Below are positions 42,622 through 51,692 of a stretch of 64,000 bases of DNA, in pieces. How positions within the stretch are numbered: position 1 is the first letter of the stretch; the number at the start of each line of letters is the position of its first letter. The stretch comes from Candidatus Hydrogenedens sp. Lineage in GTDB: Bacteria; Hydrogenedentota; Hydrogenedentia; Hydrogenedentales; Hydrogenedentaceae. The notes under the pieces are model-generated. The model searched no databases, was not told where the DNA came from, and was given only the letters and a program-made list of their open reading frames with translations. A program made the position numbers and the translations under genes. The DNA lies in the NCBI GenBank assembly GCA_035378955.1, contig DAOSUS010000004.1, forward strand, positions 1 to 64,000, read 5' to 3'.

Positions 42622-44739
42622 CTATAAAGGTTTTATGTTAAATATAAGTGGTTTTCCAGAAGTATCGGTTAGTCGGAAACAAAAATTCCAACCTCCTTTT
42701 ATCTGGGTTATCTGGAGCAGAATTTCGTTCTCTCCTTTCTTTAGATGAACCCCTACTTTATCCTCATCTACTCTCATACCCCTATCTACATGTTTATTAG
42801 TTATTTCTTCCTGATTTATCCATAAACGGAACCCATCATCAGAACCTATACATGCAAAAGCCGAAGTATCTTCGGAAACTTCAATCTTTGTATACGCAAA
42901 GGCACATACATTCTCACAATCCGTTGAAGATTGTGAGCATAATCCCATTAATCCTACATATCCCCAACCTTCCGTGGAAACATCTTTTTTCCAGACATAA
43001 TCTTTGTCATTATACTTGTAAGGGCTATCTAACGAAACAGGCTGAGGAAATCCATAATTTTCATCAAAGGGTGTCTGAGTATTCCATGGGAAAGGTCCCA
43101 GTAAATTCCATTTATTTACAAAACCGGCTAATGAACAAAATTGAGGAAGGTTTTTTGAATTACTTATGCTACCTAAAATCTTTTCTAAAGATATGGTTGC
43201 TAATTGTTCTCTCAATATCTCATATATCTGATTTCGCTTTTCTTTATTGTCATCGTTTAGCGTGTTATATAACTCAAAGAGTAAGGGGAAAGGCAGGTTT
43301 TTAGGGTCCTCCTTGCCCAATTCAGGAAGCAATACATCCACAGTTTCAGGGACAGGGAACTTTTTTATTTCTTCCAGAACCATCTCTCGTTCTTCGGGTG
43401 GACATAGTTTAAATAGGTATAAATTGGCTCTTCCCATTAGTTGTTTATCGGATTCCTCTACTTCATGACAAGAAGCGATAACCCGCCAGAGACATTCTAC
43501 TAATTTTTGTTTTTCGGGTTCCTCCAGAGTTTCTATTATTGACGGAATATAATCTACATACAATAACGATGGAGTTTCGTAAAATGCATTTAAAAACATC
43601 CTTTTACCATTAGTTCCTGTTTCCTTTAATAGATTTTGAACTATTGTCTTGCCTTCTTCATTATTTCTCTGAATTAAGAAAGGTAACAAATAAATTTGTT
43701 TTTCTTTGGGAAGTTTAGAACATAGTTTCAATATAGGCTGGGTTGCAGATGGAATGTTCAACATTTTTATTGCATGAAATACAGCCCGATGAAACATTTC
43801 TTTTTCTGAATTTAAAAGAATTGCTTCTAAATCAGGTATAACTGTTTCGTCTCCATACCGTCCCAGTCCGATAATAGCCGATTCCACAAGTTCCGGTATT
43901 TTACAGTTTTCAATAATATTTCGATACATAAACATTGTGTAATCCCAATTTCCTCCTTTCAAAGCAGACTTTTCTGCCAGACGAACATAGGCGTCCCATA
44001 ATTCCTGACATAGGGGTTCGGTTTCTGGAGTAGATTTACACATATCCAATAACTTAGAAGCATAAAGGACGGACCCTGTGTTTGCAATCACTCGTGCAGA
44101 AGCGACTTTTACAGGCATCATGGGATTATCTAACAACATGGCTATTTCTTCGATACATGGAACTTTTTCCATCTGATATAAGCCTAAAAGGATGGCAACT
44201 TTTTCTTCATCTGAAAGAAGACTTAAACTATCACATAAAATTTTTGCGGATAACATAGTCCCATTCTCGACAAGTGCGGTTCGCACCTTTTCTCTCCATA
44301 AAGGTTCCAATAAAATTTTTTGAAGAATCTCAGGGGGTGTTTCTTCATCTACGATAAAAGATAAGGCTTTTAAGATATATTCTCGCGATAAATCGATCAA
44401 AGAAGTATCTGCAAAATAAGTCAATAACGCATTGATGTATTGTTCCTTTTCTGACTTTTCGGCTTTAGTCATACGATTGGTTATATCAAATAGAATATTT
44501 TTTGCAACACCCCTTATATCGGGATTATCAGAACCTAAGGCAGGGATAATTTTGGGCAAAACTTCCATAGGGGGCTTTAATGGTAATAATTGTCGGGCAA
44601 TTGCATGTTCTTGGGGATTATCTGAATTTAGTTTTCCCACCAATTGCTCAATGGATAATGCTCTGTCATAATCGGCAGGTGATTGAATTACAGAGATTAT
44701 AAGAATAAGTGTTAATAAGGGAGTTAGCATAACTATCAT
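42622..44739 (-). CDS. Exported HEAT-repeat protein with C-terminal jelly-roll-like domain
   Basis: The 705-residue protein has an N-terminal export signal (MIVMLTPLLTLILIISVIQS) and then about 500 residues of HEAT-like helical repeats (HAIARQLLPLKPPMEVLPKIIPALGS..., PVKVASARVIANTGSV). The C-terminal ~150 residues form a sugar-binding-like jelly-roll domain, marked by KWNLLGPFPWNTQTPFDE, FACIGSDDGFRLWIN and GENEILLQITQIKGGWNFCFRL. That pattern is frequent in exported proteins of Planctomycetes-like bacteria. It lies 15 bases after the MocA oxidoreductase gene. A scaffold or binding role is likely; no catalytic motif is seen. Confidence 0.75.
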   Translation of the reverse strand: MIVMLTPLLTLILIISVIQSPADYDRALSIEQLVGKLNSDNPQEHAIARQLLPLKPPMEVLPKIIPALGSDNPDIRGVAKNILFDITNRMTKAEKSEKEQYINALLTYFADTSLIDLSREYILKALSFIVDEETPPEILQKILLEPLWREKVRTALVENGTMLSAKILCDSLSLLSDEEKVAILLGLYQMEKVPCIEEIAMLLDNPMMPVKVASARVIANTGSVLYASKLLDMCKSTPETEPLCQELWDAYVRLAEKSALKGGNWDYTMFMYRNIIENCKIPELVESAIIGLGRYGDETVIPDLEAILLNSEKEMFHRAVFHAIKMLNIPSATQPILKLCSKLPKEKQIYLLPFLIQRNNEEGKTIVQNLLKETGTNGKRMFLNAFYETPSLLYVDYIPSIIETLEEPEKQKLVECLWRVIASCHEVEESDKQLMGRANLYLFKLCPPEEREMVLEEIKKFPVPETVDVLLPELGKEDPKNLPFPLLFELYNTLNDDNKEKRNQIYEILREQLATISLEKILGSISNSKNLPQFCSLAGFVNKWNLLGPFPWNTQTPFDENYGFPQPVSLDSPYKYNDKDYVWKKDVSTEGWGYVGLMGLCSQSSTDCENVCAFAYTKIEVSEDTSAFACIGSDDGFRLWINQEEITNKHVDRGMRVDEDKVGVHLKKGENEILLQITQIKGGWNFCFRLTDTSGKPLIFNIKPL

Positions 44740-44754
44740 TCCTTTCTTATATAC

Positions 44755-46056
44755 TTATAAATGCCATGGAGGGCGATAAGTTCGAATAAGGTAGCGATTT
44801 GCATTGTCATCGTTTATGAATTTTTCTTCTTCAGCATTCCATATCAATTTTCTACCGCAACGCAAGGATATACCGGCAAGAAGAACCGTTGTAGTAGAAC
44901 GAAAGCCCTGTTCTATATCTGCATGAGGCTTACAGCGAGAACGGACACAATCAAAGAAATTATTATGATGGTCTGTATTTGCCCAACTGCGTTCAGGCTC
45001 TCCGATAAATTCAGGGGCACGAGACCCATCTTTATATCGAATAATAAAAGAATTTCTGTCTACAAATAAGGCACCTTCCGTCCCATAAAAAGCAATTCCA
45101 TATCCTTTGTTCTCGTGGAAATTGGCATGTCTTTGTTCCCATGTTACAAGACAGCCGGGAAATTCCATTACAGACTCGATTGTTTCGTAATTATCGGCAC
45201 CGGCATTTTCTCGATAACTTCCTCCACTGGATTGAATGGTTAATGGCGCAGACTGCTGAATTCCCCATTGAACAATATCCATCAAGTGTATGCCCCAATT
45301 GGTTAGTTGTCCTCCTCTTGCATAATCAAAAAAGCCCATAAATCCACCAAAACGCTCCCGTGAAAACGGAACATAGGGTGCCGGACCTAACCACAAATCC
45401 CAGTCTAACCCTCGCGGAATAGGTTCAATTTTCTCTCCCGGTTTCCATTCATTCACTCCAACCCAAGCACGAGCAGAGGTTATCGTGCCTAATCGCCCTG
45501 AATGGATAATATGCATCGCTCTTTGAAAAACGGGCATAGAACGCTGTTGTGTCCCTGCTTGAACAATGCGTCCATACCTACGGGCTGTATCTACCATAGC
45601 ACGGCCCTCTTGAACAGTCGTGCAAACAGGCTTTTCTACATATACATCCTTGCCGGCACGGCAAAACATAATGGTTAATAAAGCATGCCAGTGGTCTGGT
45701 GTAGCCACAAATACCGCATCAATATCATCTCTATCTAACAAATAACGAAAATCTTGAAAACCTTCCGGTTTCTTACCACTTAATTTTTCCACTGTTTCAA
45801 TAGCCGTGTAGTATCGGCTTTTGGCAACATCGCACAGGGCCATTATTTGGCAATTGGGATTTACAGAAAGGGCTTCTATATGCCTTGAACCCATACCTCC
45901 GTTTCCAATAACTGCAATACGAACCAAATCGGATAAACCGACATTTCCTGCAAATGCCTTTGAAAAGTATGTGGAACTTCCTAATAAGGCAAGCCTGGAT
46001 ATTTTTTTGAGGAATTTTCTCCTATTAAATCCCTCGCTTTTTAAATCTTTTGACAT
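44755..46056 (-). CDS. Exported Gfo/Idh/MocA-family oxidoreductase
   Basis: This 433-residue NAD(P)-dependent sugar dehydrogenase-like protein begins with a Tat-type signal: FNRRKFLKKISRLALLGSSTYF. The Rossmann domain starts VRIAVIGNGGMGSRHIEAL, then DAVFVATPDHWHALLTIMFCRAGKDVYVEKP and the alpha/beta C-terminal domain (GGQLTNWGIHLMDIVQWG). The EKP with preceding HW is the usual active region of the family. Periplasmic MocA enzymes with such signals are typical of Planctomycetes-like bacteria and may oxidise sugar residues to 3-keto forms. It lies between the GH4 gene (24 bases) and the HEAT gene (15 bases). Confidence 0.92.
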   Translation of the reverse strand: MSKDLKSEGFNRRKFLKKISRLALLGSSTYFSKAFAGNVGLSDLVRIAVIGNGGMGSRHIEALSVNPNCQIMALCDVAKSRYYTAIETVEKLSGKKPEGFQDFRYLLDRDDIDAVFVATPDHWHALLTIMFCRAGKDVYVEKPVCTTVQEGRAMVDTARRYGRIVQAGTQQRSMPVFQRAMHIIHSGRLGTITSARAWVGVNEWKPGEKIEPIPRGLDWDLWLGPAPYVPFSRERFGGFMGFFDYARGGQLTNWGIHLMDIVQWGIQQSAPLTIQSSGGSYRENAGADNYETIESVMEFPGCLVTWEQRHANFHENKGYGIAFYGTEGALFVDRNSFIIRYKDGSRAPEFIGEPERSWANTDHHNNFFDCVRSRCKPHADIEQGFRSTTTVLLAGISLRCGRKLIWNAEEEKFINDDNANRYLIRTYRPPWHL

Positions 46057-46080
46057 ATTTTATAACTCCTGTTTGATTTA

Positions 46081-47517
46081 TTAAGATGTAGTCTTGCTTG
46101 CTTTGTCTGCCAATTCTCCAAAACGATGAACCACAGCAAGGGCAGGGTCTAAAGGCACTTTTGCTCTTTGCACATCCTTAGGAATAGATATTATCGGGGT
46201 TGGTTTTAGAGATTTTCCGGCAAACTGAGGAAGCCATGATTGTTCGGCTTCTAACATTTCCGCAACCAGGTCACGCACTTCTTTCAAAGATAAACAAGCA
46301 GAGGTTAATGGGTCTAAAGCACAGGCAGAAACAACCAGTTCGGGGTCTCCCTGAATTGCGGCTTCGACAGCCAACCCCTGAACATTAATATTTGATAAAT
46401 TCAGACCTGCACATTGCGGAGGTAATGCACCTATATGCGTTGGATGTAGTCCTATTTTATCAGCAAAAACTGGGATTTCGACGCAACAGCCATCTGGCAA
46501 ATTAGTAATATAATGGTCATTTCGGACATTTCCTTGAAACTTAAATGTTTTTCCTGTCTGTAAGGCTTCTAATATATAGGAACAATATTCAACACTTCGA
46601 TGAGTAATTTTTGTTGGCTCATTCTCTAACAAATCTTCATTTTCCAGTTTATCCGCTATTAGTCTACACCATTTGTAATATGCACCAGACTCTCCGCCAA
46701 AGGAAGGTTCATCGCAATAGGTTTGTAGTGTCCTTTCATGACTACGAAACCACGGAATATATTCAGATAAATGTCCTGTACTCTCTGTCATAAAATAGCC
46801 AAAGTGCCTCATAACCTCTATACGAACTTTTTCATTCACATAATATTCCGGCTGTTCACAACGAAGTTTAAATAGAGGATATAAATCCTTTCCTTTGTGC
46901 TCAATGCGTAGGAACCAAGCCATGTGATTAATTCCTGCTACCAGATAATCAATCTCATTTTTGGGAACTTCTACATAACCCGAAATCAAATCCAGTGTTG
47001 TCTGGACCCCGTGACATAAACCTACAAACTTTAATCCCGAAATTTTTCCCAAAGCCCAACATACCATCGCCATAGGATTGACATAATTCAGCAAATAAGC
47101 ATTAGGACAAAGTTCCTGCATATCTCGGGCAAGGTCCATCATCACAGGTATTGTTCTCAATGCTCTAAAAATTCCACCTGGACCCATTGTATCGCCGATA
47201 CATTGGTCAACACCATACTTCAAAGGTATTTCATAATCATACTTAAAGGCATTTACACCTCCTATTTGAAGCATTGCAATCACATAATCCGCTTGATTAA
47301 GTGCTTCCCTGCGGTCCTGCGTAATATAGTTTTTTACCTTCAATCCATTATCTTTTACCACGCGGTCTGCAAAAGACTTCATACGCTCTATTTTTTTTCG
47401 AGTAGGACTCATGAACCAAAATTCTGCATCTTGAAAAGCAGGCACAGAAACGAGGTCCATAAACAAAGTTTTACAAAAAACGATACTTCCTGCCCCTATC
47501 ATTGCAATTTTAGCCAT
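46081..47517 (-). CDS. GH4 glycosidase (alpha-galactosidase/alpha-glucosidase type)
   Basis: The 478-residue enzyme has the GH4 plan: NAD loop MIGAGSIVFCKTL (from residue 6), DTMGPGGIFRALRTIPV, LLNYVNPMAMVCWAL, the metal motif GLCHGVQ (C168/H169) and AGINHMAW (N197/H198). The CHG pattern groups with the alpha-galactosidase/alpha-glucosidase/alpha-galacturonase GH4 branch and not with the 6-phospho-beta-glucosidases. Cytoplasmic and NAD/Mn-dependent. It is the first gene of the minus-strand carbohydrate operon, preceded by AAGGAGAA and by a palindrome with a TATAAT inside it. Confidence 0.88.
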   Translation of the reverse strand: MAKIAMIGAGSIVFCKTLFMDLVSVPAFQDAEFWFMSPTRKKIERMKSFADRVVKDNGLKVKNYITQDRREALNQADYVIAMLQIGGVNAFKYDYEIPLKYGVDQCIGDTMGPGGIFRALRTIPVMMDLARDMQELCPNAYLLNYVNPMAMVCWALGKISGLKFVGLCHGVQTTLDLISGYVEVPKNEIDYLVAGINHMAWFLRIEHKGKDLYPLFKLRCEQPEYYVNEKVRIEVMRHFGYFMTESTGHLSEYIPWFRSHERTLQTYCDEPSFGGESGAYYKWCRLIADKLENEDLLENEPTKITHRSVEYCSYILEALQTGKTFKFQGNVRNDHYITNLPDGCCVEIPVFADKIGLHPTHIGALPPQCAGLNLSNINVQGLAVEAAIQGDPELVVSACALDPLTSACLSLKEVRDLVAEMLEAEQSWLPQFAGKSLKPTPIISIPKDVQRAKVPLDPALAVVHRFGELADKASKTTS

Positions 47518-47556
47518 AAGAATTCTCCTTTATTGTTAATTGTGACTGGAAAAATA

Positions 47557-47588
47557 TGTAAAAGTTATTATACATAAACACTTTTACA
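47557..47588. promoter_or_regulatory. Palindromic operator candidate over the -10 of the GH4 operon
   Basis: TGTAAAAGT (47557-47565) and ACTTTTACA (47580-47588) are a perfect 9-base inverted repeat around 14 bases. On the minus strand the middle contains TATAAT, about 50 bases before the GH4 ATG. A repressor bound here would cover the -10 of the operon. No regulator gene is adjacent, so the protein is unknown. Confidence 0.45.
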
Positions 47589-47693
47589 AAAAAATATTTT
47601 TTGAATTATAAATATCCGGAGGGTATGATATTTTGAACAGAAAGATATATAATAGTCGCCTAAAATAAAAACAGAAACAATTATTAATGAGTA

Positions 47694-48932
47694 ATGCTTC
47701 AAAAACAGATAAAAAACATAAAAAATCTTTTCAATCTCTGGATAACGGAATCTGTTCCAGAAGACATATCTAATGAACCGAATATACAGATTATTTCATC
47801 CATCGAAAGTTTATCTCTATTTCTCAGATATTTAACTTTGATTGTTGTTATTGTTGGCTATTCAATAGAATCATTTTCACAACAATATTTTGTTTCTATA
47901 TTTTTGGGTTGTATCATTTTTCATATCCTTTTTACACATATCGTTTTTTATTTAAAACAATACTATTTATTTACTAATCCTTTAAATTTTTTTCTTCATC
48001 TACTTACAATAACTACATCCGTTGTAGTAACAGAAAAAGAGTACAGTCCCTTAATACTTTTCTATCCACTGCTCACCTTTGGAAATCTGATTTACGCGAG
48101 GAAAAGACCTCGCCCACTAATGGTAACTCTTATTTCCATTATTACATTAAATTTCACCATTATAGGGATATGGTTATGGGAAAACCTTGCATTTGCTACC
48201 TACTATTTGTTCTGGAAAAATTTTATGATTTTACTATCAGGTATTTTCTGTTACTTTTTACTAAACTATATTCAACAGATACGGAGGGAATCGTATCATA
48301 TACAACAAGAACTTCTATACACTCAAGGAATCATAAAATCTATTTTGGATAGTATCCAGAGCCCTATTTTAATATTTGATGAGAGTGAAATCATAACAGA
48401 TACTAATTCTTATACATCTCAATTTTTTCAGATGGATTCTTCGGAACTTATAGGACAGCGTATTCGAAGTTTATTTTTTGATGATACACTTATAGGAGAA
48501 CATCTTTTAGCCTTACGTTCAAGAAGTAATGTTGTTATCAATGCAATTGCTCTTTCCTCTTCAGGGGAAGAAATACCAGTTGATTTTATTGTTCAGGTCT
48601 TTTATCGAAATCAGAGGAAGTATTTCTTCGGAATTATGATAGATAAAAGAGAACACAAAAGATTGGAAGAAATTTCTCAATTACTTCACAAACGAGAGGA
48701 AGAAATCAATAACAAAATATCCCTATTGAAAGACCTGCAGTCTGATTTATCTCTTCAACATACTGCACAAATTTTTACTTATATTACAACCTTAAAGAAT
48801 ATTCTACATTTGTTATCGCATGAGCAATTAGGAGTAATTACAGAACGGCAAAAAAATGCATTAGAAATAGGCATTCATGCGTTAGAACAATTAGAAAATG
48901 AACTACAAAAAGAAGCCAAAATCGTTTCATAA
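47694..48932 (+). CDS. Membrane PAS-domain sensor without kinase domain
   Basis: The 412-residue protein has about six membrane helices (residues ~42-200: LFLRYLTLIVVIVGY, YFVSIFLGCIIFHILFTHIVFYL, FFLHLLTITTSVVV, LVTLISIITLNFTIIGIWLW, NFMILLSGIFCYFLL). A PAS domain follows (IIKSILDSIQSPILIFDESEIITDTNSYT, LIGQRIRSLFFDD) and then a helical end like a dimerisation domain (HLLSHEQLGVITERQKNALE). The His-box is not canonical and no HATPase domain follows. It could be a sensor input for another protein or the front of a split kinase. No recognisable ribosome-binding site is present. Confidence 0.6.
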   Translation: MLQKQIKNIKNLFNLWITESVPEDISNEPNIQIISSIESLSLFLRYLTLIVVIVGYSIESFSQQYFVSIFLGCIIFHILFTHIVFYLKQYYLFTNPLNFFLHLLTITTSVVVTEKEYSPLILFYPLLTFGNLIYARKRPRPLMVTLISIITLNFTIIGIWLWENLAFATYYLFWKNFMILLSGIFCYFLLNYIQQIRRESYHIQQELLYTQGIIKSILDSIQSPILIFDESEIITDTNSYTSQFFQMDSSELIGQRIRSLFFDDTLIGEHLLALRSRSNVVINAIALSSSGEEIPVDFIVQVFYRNQRKYFFGIMIDKREHKRLEEISQLLHKREEEINNKISLLKDLQSDLSLQHTAQIFTYITTLKNILHLLSHEQLGVITERQKNALEIGIHALEQLENELQKEAKIVS

Positions 48933-49077
48933 TAACACGGCTCCGATTATTCTAAACATTCTGGGAGATATATTCTACGGGCCTCTTTGTATTTTTAGCC
49001 CCAATCATGGCATAATATAGTCCTATTCCGCAGTAATTAAAGATAATTAAATAAAACATAAACATAGGAGAAGTTCT

Positions 49078-50304
49078 ATGTCAACATTAAAGGGTAATTT
49101 ACTTGTAGCCCAAGGTGGTGGTCCCACTGCGGTTATTAATCAAAGTTTAGTTGGAGTTATCACAGAAGCAAGAAAATATGCACAAATTACTCATATTTTC
49201 GGTGCAAAACATGGTGTCCAGGGGATTGTTGATGAAAATTTATTAGACCTGACTGAATTACCCTCGCACCAGTTAGAAGCAGTGGCACAGACTCCATCTT
49301 CTGCCTTATTATCAACCCGTAAAAAGCCCGATGCCGAATTCTGTAAAAAAATCTTCAATGTATTTAAAAAATACAATATACGCTATTTTTGCTATATTGG
49401 CGGAAATGATAGTTCTGAAACATGCAGAATCATCGGAGAATCTGCAAAAAGTGAAAATTATGATTTGAGACTTATTCATGTTCCTAAAACGATTGATAAT
49501 GACTTAGTTCTCAATGACCATTGTCCTGGCTTCCCTTCTGCGGCAAAATATGTAGCACAAGCATTTGCCGGGATTAACTTAGATAATAAAGCATTGCCGG
49601 GCATTCATATTGTTGTAGTTATGGGACGACACTCAGGATTTTTAACCGCTGCATCTGCTTATGCGAAGAAATACAATGATGATGGTCCTCATTTAGTCTA
49701 TTTGCCAGAAAGACCTTTAAAACTTGAACAGTTCTTCACAGATGTAAAAGAAGTATATGACCGTTTAGGGCGTTGTTTGATTGCCGTTTCCGAAGGTGTT
49801 CATGATGAAAGTGGAACAACCATTGCGGAGCGGTTCACAAAAGGGGAAGTGGATTCCTTCGGACATGTTCAATTATCAGGCACGGGAGCATTAGGAGATG
49901 ATTTGGTTGTATATTTAAAAGAAAGATTTAAGGAACTTAAAATAGAGAAAATCAGAGCGCGTGCGGATACATTAGGATATCCACAGAGAAGTTTCTTAGG
50001 CTGTGTAAGTGAAGTTGACCAGAGAGAAGCCCGAGAAGTGGGTGAAAAAGCAGTGCAATTCTCCGCAGGACAAAATCAAACTGGTTCTGTATCCATCCAA
50101 CGAATAGCAGATTATGTTGTTCGCTACGAGTTAAAACCATTGGAAGAAATTGCAAATAAGACAAAATATATGAGCGATGCGTTTATTAATGAAGCCGGTA
50201 ATGGAGTAACAGCGGAATATATAAATTATCTTCGTCCCTTAATCGGACCATTACCCGTTTACGAGCAATTGGATGCACCTGCAGTTGATATAAACAAGAT
50301 ATAA
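49078..50304 (+). CDS. pfp: PPi-dependent-type 6-phosphofructokinase
   Basis: The 408-residue glycolytic enzyme belongs to the phosphofructokinase family. The start is LLVAQGGGPTAVINQSL. The phosphoryl-donor motif is GGNDS (108-112): an Asp sits where ATP-PFK has Gly, the mark of PPi-dependent enzymes. PKTIDND (136-142) is the substrate/catalytic motif and VMGRHSGFL is also typical. It would convert fructose-6-P to the 1,6-bisphosphate with pyrophosphate. A strong AGGAGAAG precedes the ATG. It stands alone, with a consensus promoter following it for the next operon. Confidence 0.92.
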   Translation: MSTLKGNLLVAQGGGPTAVINQSLVGVITEARKYAQITHIFGAKHGVQGIVDENLLDLTELPSHQLEAVAQTPSSALLSTRKKPDAEFCKKIFNVFKKYNIRYFCYIGGNDSSETCRIIGESAKSENYDLRLIHVPKTIDNDLVLNDHCPGFPSAAKYVAQAFAGINLDNKALPGIHIVVVMGRHSGFLTAASAYAKKYNDDGPHLVYLPERPLKLEQFFTDVKEVYDRLGRCLIAVSEGVHDESGTTIAERFTKGEVDSFGHVQLSGTGALGDDLVVYLKERFKELKIEKIRARADTLGYPQRSFLGCVSEVDQREAREVGEKAVQFSAGQNQTGSVSIQRIADYVVRYELKPLEEIANKTKYMSDAFINEAGNGVTAEYINYLRPLIGPLPVYEQLDAPAVDINKI

Positions 50305-50309
50305 AATAT

Positions 50310-50338
50310 TTGACAAATGTGTAAAAAAAGATTATAAT
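50310..50338 (+). promoter_or_regulatory. Consensus sigma-70 promoter
   Basis: TTGACA at 50310-50315 and TATAAT at 50333-50338 are separated by exactly 17 bases, a full consensus match. It lies six bases after the PFK stop and about 45 bases before the hot-dog gene start, so it should drive the 50384-52721 operon strongly. Confidence 0.75.
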
Positions 50339-50383
50339 AACATCTCATCATAAAATTTAAATATTAAACATGGGGTATGAGAT

Positions 50384-50842
50384 GTGGATAATTTAAGTGA
50401 ACAATTTTTTAAGGCTCTTGACCAATATCAGGTTGAAGGGCTTAGTTTAAAATGGCCCTCGCACTCTTTTTCAGAACTGAAAATGAGTGTAGCTGGCGTT
50501 CAAGTAGGAAAAAGTATTTCTTTTATTCTACCGTGTAATCCTCTTTATCAAGATTGCATGGGTTTTCTACACCCGGGATATTTATCCTTTGCGTTTAATG
50601 AAGCCTTCTATTGCTTCGCTTTTTCAATCGCAAATCGCCCATGTATTCCTATTCAAACGAATTTTTCTTTGATCAATCCCATCCCAATCACTTCGTCTGC
50701 CCTTACTATTGAAATCTCTATATCTGCAAAAAGTCGGAAATTATTATTACTCACTGGAAAAGCCAAGAACTATCGTGAGAAAGTGCATGCCCTTGCAAAT
50801 GCAATTGTAACTCCTTATTCTGTTTCAAACTCATCCGAATAA
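50384..50842 (+). CDS. Hot-dog-fold (PaaI/thioesterase-like) protein
   Basis: This 152-residue protein starts with GTG (no other in-frame start is near). It has the hot-dog pattern: a long helix region NPLYQDCMGFLHPGYLSFAFNEAFYCFAFS followed by strands (PIQTNFSLINPIPITSSALTIEISISAK, KLLLLTGKAKN). Such proteins hydrolyse or bind acyl-CoA; the specific substrate is not visible, and the usual thioesterase acidic residue is not obvious. It is the first gene of a three-gene operon under the promoter at 50310; the PI-PLC-like gene follows after seven bases. Confidence 0.55.
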   Translation: MDNLSEQFFKALDQYQVEGLSLKWPSHSFSELKMSVAGVQVGKSISFILPCNPLYQDCMGFLHPGYLSFAFNEAFYCFAFSIANRPCIPIQTNFSLINPIPITSSALTIEISISAKSRKLLLLTGKAKNYREKVHALANAIVTPYSVSNSSE

Positions 50843-50849
50843 ATACACA

Positions 50850-51674
50850 ATGTTAAAGAGTATTATGCAAAAAAAATTATCCATCTACATTTTTATTATT
50901 CTTGCTTCTGCTATAACATTAATAATTTATGCAGAAAAGAATGTTATCCCTTTGAAACGGGCACATTCTCATAATGATTATCTTCGTCCGCAACCTCTTC
51001 TTGATGCATTGAATAACGGTTTTTGTAGTATTGAGGCGGATATACATATCGTTAATGGTGATTTGTTGGTTGCTCATGATTTGGATAAATGCAAACCTGA
51101 AAAGAACCTTGTCAATATGTATTTAAAACCCATTTTTGAGCGTGTTCAGAAAAATAATGGGCATGTTTATGCAGTCCCTTCTGAATTCTGGCTATTGATA
51201 GATATAAAAAGCGAACCAGAAAGCACCTACACACTTCTGAAAGAACAATTATTACCCTATAAAAAGTTTCTTACTCGTATAGAAAATGGGAAAAAAATTG
51301 ATGGAGCCGTAACTATTGTTATTTCTGGGGCTGTTCCTCGAGAAACGATAGAAAAAGAGAAAGACCGTTATGTTTTCATTGATGGTAGATTAGGAGATTT
51401 AGATACAAATCCTTCACCTGACCTTGTTCCATGGATTAGTAATTCATGGTTCTCCATTTTTACCTGGATAGGAAAAGGAGATATGCCTCCACAGGAATTG
51501 AATAAACTAAAAGAAATCGTTTCCAAATCACACGAACAAGGCAGAAAAGTCCGTTTTTGGGGTGCCCCACAAACCTTAGAATGCTGGGAAGTTTTGTATA
51601 ATGAAGGAGTAGATTTTTTAAATACGGATTTTCCGAAACGGCTATCTGAATTTTTAAAAAATAAAATGAAATAA
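50850..51674 (+). CDS. Exported PI-PLC-like phosphodiesterase (AIM6-type)
   Basis: The 274-residue protein has an N-terminal membrane/signal segment (KLSIYIFIILASAITLIIYA). The TIM-barrel-like phosphodiesterase start is PLKRAHSHNDYLRPQPLLDALNNGF, then SIEADIHIVNGDLLVAHDLD, where H, E and D residues form the metal site. VTIVISGAVPRETIE, VFIDGRLGDL and VRFWGAPQTLECWEVLYNEGVDFLNTD follow. It resembles the AIM6/glycerophosphodiester-phosphodiesterase-like family; the natural phospho-substrate is unknown. The MocA gene follows 18 bases later. Confidence 0.8.
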   Translation: MLKSIMQKKLSIYIFIILASAITLIIYAEKNVIPLKRAHSHNDYLRPQPLLDALNNGFCSIEADIHIVNGDLLVAHDLDKCKPEKNLVNMYLKPIFERVQKNNGHVYAVPSEFWLLIDIKSEPESTYTLLKEQLLPYKKFLTRIENGKKIDGAVTIVISGAVPRETIEKEKDRYVFIDGRLGDLDTNPSPDLVPWISNSWFSIFTWIGKGDMPPQELNKLKEIVSKSHEQGRKVRFWGAPQTLECWEVLYNEGVDFLNTDFPKRLSEFLKNKMK

Positions 51675-51692
51675 ATATCGAGAATTCAATAC

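Noticed and set aside
47694..48932. Complete histidine kinase
   Set aside because: No HATPase N/G boxes follow the PAS and helical region, and no canonical H-box is seen.
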